Position numbers and translations under genes: made by a program. A model generated the notes under the pieces. That model had not been told where the DNA came from. It did not search any database and saw only the letters and a program-made list of their open reading frames with translations. A DNA stretch of 64,000 bases. It comes from Siderastrea radians. Taxonomy: Eukaryota > Cnidaria > Anthozoa > Scleractinia > Rhizangiidae. The stretch is taken from the NCBI GenBank assembly GCA_964017195.1, contig OZ024898.1, forward strand, positions 15,948,975-16,012,974. The letters run 5' to 3'. The first letter of the stretch is position 1. Every line of letters starts with the position of its first letter. Of the stretch, positions 46,001-55,000 are shown piece after piece.

Positions 46001-49000
46001 AAAGTTTGGCAGCGTTTGGTTGAATATTGAAAAAGTTAAAGGCGTTCAAAGTCAGCGTGGGCTCTTCCCCCCCCCCCCGGTCTGGTTAAAGTTAAGGTCT
46101 GACCCTAGCTGTATCATAAGAGTCAAAGGAAATATTTTAATAATATCCTTTTTTCACTATTTCCTAATAGTGATGTGTTTGTGTTTTTTGTTGGTAAGAC
46201 TAAATTCGCCACTGAGGAAAAAACAAAGGCAAAAAGTTGAACATCGTCAAAACAATGCAGCTACTGCTCGCAAGATATGCTTTCCAGCTGAGAGGTATGT
46301 GAATTGAATTGTCAGCAAGTAATCTACCTTATTCAAAATAATTTTCGTCAGTATTAATTTTCTCGATTTCAAAATAATCGAGTAATTAAGTACGCATGAA
46401 AAATATATATTGCGCGAAATGTAAACACGCGAAAATTAATACCATGTTATTGTATTAAAATAATAAAAAAATACTTTAAAAATTCAATTTTGGAACTGCA
46501 ACTATCTACCTTTAAAAATATATTTTCGTCTTATTTTTGACTAGCACCCATCCTCTGATTACTGTTTCGAGCTTGTAAGTTGGTTCAAATTTCTTTAGTT
46601 CAAACAATGAAGGTTCTGTTTAATTGAGCAAGTCTGACGACTGATCCATAAAACACTGACAAAATCGCGAAATTTAATACACTTTTTCTATAGTTTTTCT
46701 TGCAATCGCGAAAATTAATACTCGTGAAATTCGGCTCTCGAATTTTCTCGAAATTATAATTAAGTACGCACGAAAATTAGTAAGAATAAGGTAGTCAACG
46801 AATATCTATTGATCTTTAAGTCATTTCCAAGCAAGAAACAGCCAATCAAGGAATTCGGTTTATCCTTAATAAATGCTTAACAAACAGTTGTCCATATTTG
46901 ATAGAAAATCCTATGACATATTCTTTAATCGATACCATGTATCAATGTCTTTCTTTTCAGAAAATATCACCATGATGATACGCGACTTCCAATTTTCAGT
47001 TTCCTCCGATCACAAAATCAGCTATCCAAAAGAGAAAAGGAGAATGCTGTCTTTGCAACTTTAATGACTTTGGTGGAGGAAACACCTGACCCTTCTCGCA
47101 TCTGCACTATTCAACCCAGAAATGTTATGGAAAACCGGTCATTTTTAGTGGACACCTCCAAACTAAGAGACATAAATGACTTACTTGCTGATGACTCAGG
47201 GTCTTGGATTAACAATGGGCAGCATAAGTTTCATTACGAGCAGGACAGCGATGGAGTTTTCCAAAGGGTTGGTAGAAGGGCATCATTCAATACGAGTCTT
47301 CTCAGAGAGCCATGGGTGACGTTGCATAGGCATTATTATGACAACAGAGACTCGAAGGACAGCAGTGAATCTAGAGACTTTCACAGGATTATATCTTTTG
47401 TGACAGGTAGGGTGTAATAAATACTAATTTATATACTCAACCTCAGGGTAAGGTATTTCCCTACGTAGAGTATATGATGTAATCTACCATCACTTACTTA
47501 GGGCGCGTTCGTTTTTGGATCAATCCCAAATAAATACAATTGAAATAATGCGAGATAGCATTCGTTTGGCTGTTCTTCTCATTCTGTACGTATTACCTGG
47601 ATTTTCATTCCGGCTATTCTTCTCCCACGAGCAGAGTAGCCGGAATATATTCCCGAATATATTCTTATTCCAGAATATTGACAAACGAACGAGCCCTTAA
47701 ATTAAAAAAAAACCTAAATGAAATTTGGCTTTTGGACTCAAGTATTTCAAATTGGTAATGTAGCTGTTATTTATAATCCACAGACGACAAAGGCAATAGG
47801 CTACCACGCACAAAGGTGGAATACCAATTCACTGACGAGGAGCACAGATTTACAGTACGCCAACACGGCAATAGTAAGCAAGGAGACAAACCCTATGTCA
47901 GAACACAAAGCAGCACCATAACAAGTCTTAAAGAGGAAGTATGTAAGAGCCAGCCAAGGATGGCTATCGATAAAGTGGCTGAAGATCAGGGTGGTATGAT
48001 GGGTGGCCATAGTGCTGGTTCTTGGCCTAGGGATGTCAAGCAGGCTTACAATCTGAAATGCAATAGCAAACCTCGCAGCACAGTAAGTGGAACTGATCCT
48101 TACTTGGCACTTGTAATGCAGTGTAAAGAAGAAGCGAAGGATAACAAAACAGCGTACATCCGGAAAGTTATTTGTGCACCGGAACCAATAGTGATTCTGT
48201 CTACAGAAGAACAATTGGACGGCATGGAACGTTTCTGTACAAATGGTGCCAACTTTGGTGTGTTCTCCATAGATCCAACGTTTGACCTTGGTGCCTTCAG
48301 TGTAACCACTACCACGTACGAGCACTTAAATCTTCTCAGCCGTCGCAGTGGGGTGAACCCCGTGATGATAGGGCCATTGATGATTCACCAAAAAAAAGAA
48401 AAGGCGACATACAACATCTTTGCAGATCACTTACTGAATTCAAGACCGCAGCTGAGAAACTTGCAAGTTGTTGGAACAGATGGTGAGGTAGCCTTGTCTT
48501 CACCATTCCTAGAAAAATGTCCCAATCTAATCCATCTTCTTTGTTTTAATCACTTCAAGAATAACGTTGTCCATCAGCTGAAATCAATCGGAGTTGATGA
48601 AAGTAATAGAAAGTGTATTGTGGCCGACATCTTTGGACAACAACAGGGGGCCAGATTTGAAGAAGGCATCGTTGATTCCAAAGATGAAGAAGAGTTTCTA
48701 GTCCGACTTGATACTCTCAAGAGCGTGTGGAGTGAGCGGCTTGGGTCGAAAGGGCTACAATTCCATAAATGGTTCCTAAAGCACAAAGCTGACGCAATGA
48801 GAAAGAAGATGCTGCCTGTCGTACGACAGAAGGCAGGACTTGGAAAGCCACCGAAACCTTATTACAGCAACAGAGTAGAATGTGCCAACAGCCTTCTTAG
48901 TAGTGAAACGGATAACAGAGAGTCCGCCGTTGATGAGTTCGTCGCTAAGATGAGAGATCTAACTGAAAGGCAAGCACGGAATGTTAGATGGGCTATTATC

Positions 49001-52000
49001 GATAAGGGGCCGTTCCGTCTACATCCATCTTTACGCCATTTGCAGCTATTAGAGGAGACGTGGATTGTGATGTCCAAAGAAGGGAAAGATTCCTACGTTG
49101 AAATGGTCATGCTGTCAGATGTTTCTCAGTTTGCAGATGTGGAAGAGCTTCAGTCTAATATCAGTGAGGTGCAGAGATCTGATGATATGGGTGAAGATGT
49201 TTTGCCGCTTCTGTCAGATGCTGGAGACGTGGTGGATAGCTCTGATGCTGTCACTGAAGATGTCACCCATGGTTTGTCTTTACTAGCCAATGCAGCACTG
49301 AATGTGTTAGATGACTACGAAGAGCCTGCAATATCAGAAGTTCACCGAAGTGAAGAATTGTCCTTGATCACGTTTCGCGAATTCAGCCAATATTTGGAAA
49401 ACCAGCCTTCTGAAACCATCAAGGGAATCTATGAAAAGGCTGTCGAGCTTCTTCAAAAGCCCAATGCAATTGTCCGTGCCCCCGGGTGCGATGTGAAGGC
49501 AAGAATGGTGGAAAGTCGAAGATTGAAGGAAAGACCGCATCTTGTTACGCCAGGGAAAGGAAAAGGAGAATACAAGTGTGAGAAGAACTGCCCGCATTAC
49601 AATGGCATTAAAATTTGTTCTCACGCAGTTGCAACGGCTCAAGCAAATGGCGAGTTGTTAGGCTTTCTTGAGTGGTTTCGGCAAACCAGTTCGAAGAAGA
49701 CTACTAACCTGTCCTCAGTAGTCAAAACAGATATGCCAAAATATCCCGGCCGTAAGGGCGGTGTGCCATCAACAGCACGAAGATCTTGTAAGAAGCTGCC
49801 AATTGCAGAGCGTGTGAAGCGAACATACACTGCAGGTGAGGTGCCGAATACAAATCCCTTCTTCATGAAACAAATGAACACACGAATTAAAGTTTGTCAA
49901 GGTTGCAGACAGTCACTGAAGTCAACCAATGGTGAGCTTCAACCACCTCCATATGATTATTGTGTGGCGAGACAAGAACGGCGACCTTACACTGATCGTG
50001 CCAGTGGCCAGCTGCGTACTCCTTCCCGGGAATCTGATTCTCATTACCATCTGCGTGTGAAGTGCATCAAAGCTGTGGAGCCCTCATTTATCTGCACCTC
50101 TCTTGTAATCCCGGAAGATCTACCATTAACTGACACCCATAAAGCTTACATAAAGGAAGAATTTCAAATTTCCTTGGACGATTAAATGGCACACCATGCC
50201 TGACACGGAACATAGAATTGAACGTTCTTTTCAAGTGTTCAAAACTATAAAATTTAAAGTAGTGTCGTTCAGTTGTTCTTGCTATCCGTTTTCCATGATG
50301 TACACTGATGATTTCTTTCAGAGTGTAGGTGTTCGTGTTGCCCATATTTGTATACTTGTGCCTGAAGTTCATATTCATAGAACTGGAAATTAAGTTTCGT
50401 AACTGTAATGCCGAAAGATTTTCCACTAATTGACATCCACAAGGCTTGCAGTACAGTAGAATTCGGAATACCCTTGAGAATGGCACACCATGCCTGTCAC
50501 GGAACATGAGAATTAAACGTTTGGTTTTTTAAGTGTTCGAGTTATGATATTAAGTAGTGTCATTCAGTTGTCACTCTGAGATCAGTTTTCCATGATGTAC
50601 ACTGATGATTTCATTCAGACTGTGGGTGTTTTTGTTGTTTTCAGTTATGTACTTGTGCCTGAAGTTCAAATTCATAGCACTGGAAATGAAGTTTGTTAAC
50701 TGTAATTCCGGACGATTTTCCACTAACTGACATCCGTAAGGCTTACAGTGAACGATTAAGTGACAATCCATGCCTGTTACGGAATATAATTTTAATAAGT
50801 TTGTTAACAGCAACCGTTTGTTTTCGTTCTGAACTATTACTATGATCTGAAGTTACGCGTGTAACCGAGGAAAGGTTCCACTATAGCATGTGATCCGTTA
50901 TTTCTTTGCATTAAAGTGTTTTAGTCATATTCTGAAGTCTCCAGCTATTGTATTGTCAATAAAATGTTCCTTTCGTGTTCGCAATACATTTATAGCATCT
51001 TGAAGTGGAATAATGAACACTGAATACTTGAAAATAACTATTTCAGCTTTCTAACGCAATAATAGTACCATGATAACGATTAAAAAAATTTCAGGGCACA
51101 GAAAAGTGAACAACCGATAAGGAGATGCTTCAAATTAAAAGTCAGTAATCAGTTTGGATTATTTCGCTTCACCCTGATCGACCCGATAAGCACGAAAACT
51201 ATCGGTAACAGAAAACCCTCTATGCAATCATGAAAGGCAAACCTGTAACCAAACGATACGTACAGGCTGTACTATTTTATAAACTGACACAACAACAAAG
51301 TAGCCCCGTAAAAATGTGACTCTTCCTTACCTTAATACTTTCAATGCATATGCTATCACTGCAAGACAGCCGCCATGTTTTATTTGCCGAAATGTACGAC
51401 GGGCATTGTTATAATTACCGCTGGAATCTGTATTGCTTGTTCGAAAATAAGCCCTAACCTTAAAAACACAACAATATGAAAGCCAAAATTACGGCTGTTT
51501 AAGTCTTTAGGTACGGTTTTCAGTGGTGTTCCGAGGTGTTCCGCGGTGTTCCAGGGTGTTCCGCGGTGTTCCGGAATGTTCCGGGGTGTTCCGTGGTGTT
51601 CCGGGGTGTTCCGGAATGTTCCGGAGTGTTCCGGGGTGTTCCGTGGTGTTCCGGGGTGTTCCGGAATGTTCCGGGGTGTTCCGGTGTTCCGGGGTGTTCC
51701 GGTGTTCCGGTGTTCCGGTGTTCCGGTGTTCCTGGTTTTCGTACATGCCACCAGACACCCCTTTAGGGGCAGATGGAGAGAGGTCAATTCCCCTATAAAC
51801 TCAAAAGTCCGGAGAGTGAGGCAAAGATTGAATTGTCCTGGTTAATGAGTGGAACATGAAATGTTCATATTATGTACAAGCCGGAAAGGTGTGCCCAGGT
51901 TGCGAAGGAAATAAAGAAGTACAAGTTGCATCTTTGGAGTTAGTGAGATGAGGTGGAAACCTTTGGATCATTCAGGACAGCAACCGGTGAGACCCTTTTG

Positions 52001-55000
52001 TACTGGAAACCCCAGCGAGGAGTACCCACACGTGAAAGGCGTAGGTTTTATCTTGTCAAAGATGGCAGCTGACAGCCTGAAGGAATGGGAACCAGTTTCT
52101 CCACATATCATTTAGATTACGGCTAGATTTACTTTCAGGTGTCAGGACACGACTGTCACAAAAGTGTACAGTTATGTCCCGACAAATGATGCAGTAGATG
52201 AGGAAAAGAACACTTTTTACGATCAGTTACAGACTGTTTATAATACGACACAGAAAAGAGATGTAATTGTTATAATTTGTGGGAGATTTTAATGCTAAAG
52301 TTGGCAGCGATAACTCTGAGAGAGAGACTGTTGTAATGCGACATGGTCTGGGCACCAGGAAAGAAAAATATTATGGGCAGACATTTCCCGACTTCTGCAT
52401 TAGCAATTATTTGGTCATTGGGGGTACCATTTTTCTTCATAAAGACTGTCATTAAGTCACATGGTGGTCACCTGACACAAGAACTGAAAACCACACTGAC
52501 CATGTTGTAATCACCCGTCAATGGAGAAGAACTCTTCAAGATGTCAGAGCCGAGAAAGATGTTGATGTGGGCTCTAATCACCACCTACTTGTGTGGCACC
52601 TTAAAATGAAGCTAGCTGCTGTGAAAAAAAAGTGGTAATTCCACAAAAAACTATGATATCCGGAAGTTGAAGCTGGATGACAAAAGGAAGGAATTTCAGC
52701 TATCACTACAAAACTGATTTGAAATACCAGCACTGAGTGGAAGTCACGCAAGTTCATGCTTATCCCATGGCCGCACACATGCAATGTATTTATTTTTGTT
52801 TTCTCCAAAACTTTGTTAGGAAGAATGCGATAGAGCTTGCCTAGTTTCTAGGTTTCCTTATTTTTTCGTGACCCCGTTTGGATCACTTGGTCTGAGGGAA
52901 AAACTGTTTGTCTCCAATATGTCACTGAAATGGATTCAGCCAAAAAGACCTGGGAAAAAGCCATACAAGAACCAGGCGTTTGTTTCTCGAAAGCCCCAAA
53001 CTGTTTCGGGCCGATCTCAGGCATGATAATTCACCACATACCTTGACAACAAAGACGTTTCTAAGAATGAAACTTTACTATATGTTTAACATTTCTTATC
53101 TTAAAGACATGTTAAAATAACAGCTTTGTAGAATGAGTGGTTCATATTTTTACAAATGGCTTTCCAGGTTCAAAAAGCTTTTGGGGCATTTGAGAAACGG
53201 GCCTCAGGGAACTATGGAGCCTGAATTTGTTCTGACCTATGAACTACCGTGTTGTTCCAGAAAATATCCATACCCCCCAACAGAACGTTTTTTGGTTTAA
53301 ACCCCCACTCCTCTGGAAATTCCAGTTTAGGTTCACACATTTCTTTAAAAATTTTGGCCTTTAAGACCCCCTCCCCCTTGGAATTTCCAATGACCCTCTG
53401 TGGTGGGGGTATGGATATTTTCTGGAACCACATAATGAGCTTGCATGAAGCCACAATTGACAAAAGCTTATGACAATGAACCATTATTTTAAAAAAGGCT
53501 TAAAACCTTCTTGGCAAAAAATCTGCACAGCCAAAACATTCATTATGTCACGTTACATGTAGTAGCTTTGCGTGACTAGTCGGTCGCACGAGTAATAAGG
53601 ACTCTATCTTATTATGAACTTTGGACTCGCGCGCTCGGCGCTCTTCAGCTCGGTTTGGTGTTTTGACATGGTGTCAGAAGAGCGGTCTGAAATGTGGATA
53701 GCTTTCACAAACCTAATCCACTGAGTTTCGACGGAAATACATGTATGTCCAAAAATTGGAGAAGATTCAAACAGCAATATGATATCTATTTGACAGCTTT
53801 AGGCAACGAAAAGAAAGATGATTCGATCAAGATAGCTACATTGCTTAATTTTGCTGGCTAGGACACCATTGAGGCATTCAACACCTTTCAGTTTTCTAAA
53901 GGAGACAAGAAAAAGCTGGACAAAGTCCTTGAGCAGTTCGAGCGGTACTGCAACCCCAGAATGAACATTATATTCGAACAATACCAGTTTTGGCAGATTA
54001 CACAGAAGGATTTGAAAACGGTGGGTCAATTCGTCACACTATTGAAAAACAAAGAGAAAACATAGTTTTCTAGGCCTCTAAGCCTATAACTGGTTAACCT
54101 AGTGTCTATATAGTTTCAATTAAACGCTGGGGCGCTCTTCAAATCCCTTCACTCCTGTGATCTGTTTTGACAGTCACTGCACTTTGTTCATACAAATAAT
54201 CATGGAAACGTATCTGAGATCACGTTTAATAAGCTGCCTGATGAGACTGTCAATGACCCAGAACTCCAGCAGTTACACAAGCTTGTCATGGATGGCTGGC
54301 CACAGACCAAGGATGAAACTCCACTGGAAACCAGGCCGTATTGGAATTACAGAGATGAGATAAGCTGTTATGAGGCGTTGATGTTCAAAGGTGATCGCAT
54401 TATTGTCCCACAGTCTGCATCTGGACGTCCTGCGTCGGATACATGTAGCCCATTTGGGAGTGGAAAAGTGCAGAGCACGAGCCAGAAATGGAGTCTTTTG
54501 GCCTGGCATCAATGGTGCAATACACGAGATGGTCTCTCAATGCTCCACTTGTCTAAAACATCAGCGAAGCAACCAGAGAGAGCCAATGATACTGCAGCAA
54601 GTTCCAGAGAGACCCTGAGCTACAGTTGCAGCTGATATTTTCTGTTACAAAGGGAGAGATTACCTGCTTGTGGTAGATTATTTCTCAAAGTATCCAGAAG
54701 TGGCTCAGCTCAGCCATAAGCATAGTGAGGTGGTCATTTTGGCATTGAAAGACATGTTCATACGTCATGGTATCCCAGAGAGAATAAACTGACAATATGC
54801 CATTTAACAGCCTGAAATTTAAGAACTTGCCACTGAATGGGAAATAGATGTGGTGACGCCAAGTCCACATTATCCAAAATCCAATGGGCTCATGAAGAGA
54901 ACTGTGCAGACCATCAAGCAACTGTTAAAGAATCAAAGCTGATGATTCCAAGCAAGATGCATTCCTCGCTTTACTGGAATTTTCAATTCTCCTATCACTG

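Larger units (their letters stand above)
43450..51764 (+). mobile_element. Candidate autonomous Mutator-like element (hypothesis)
   Basis: The transposase gene is bracketed by inverted minisatellites whose outer edges share GGCATGTAC(T/G)AAAACCAGG running into GGAACACCGG units. The right outer end (51764, read inward) starts GGGTGTCTGGTGGCATG, the same GGGTGTCTG start as the 2-kb MULE at 30.9-32.9 kb. At the left the corresponding 9 bases appear inverted (ACCAGACAC for GTGTCTGGT). No 9-bp target duplication was found, and similarity does not extend inward past the minisatellites, so this remains a hypothesis. Confidence 0.45.
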
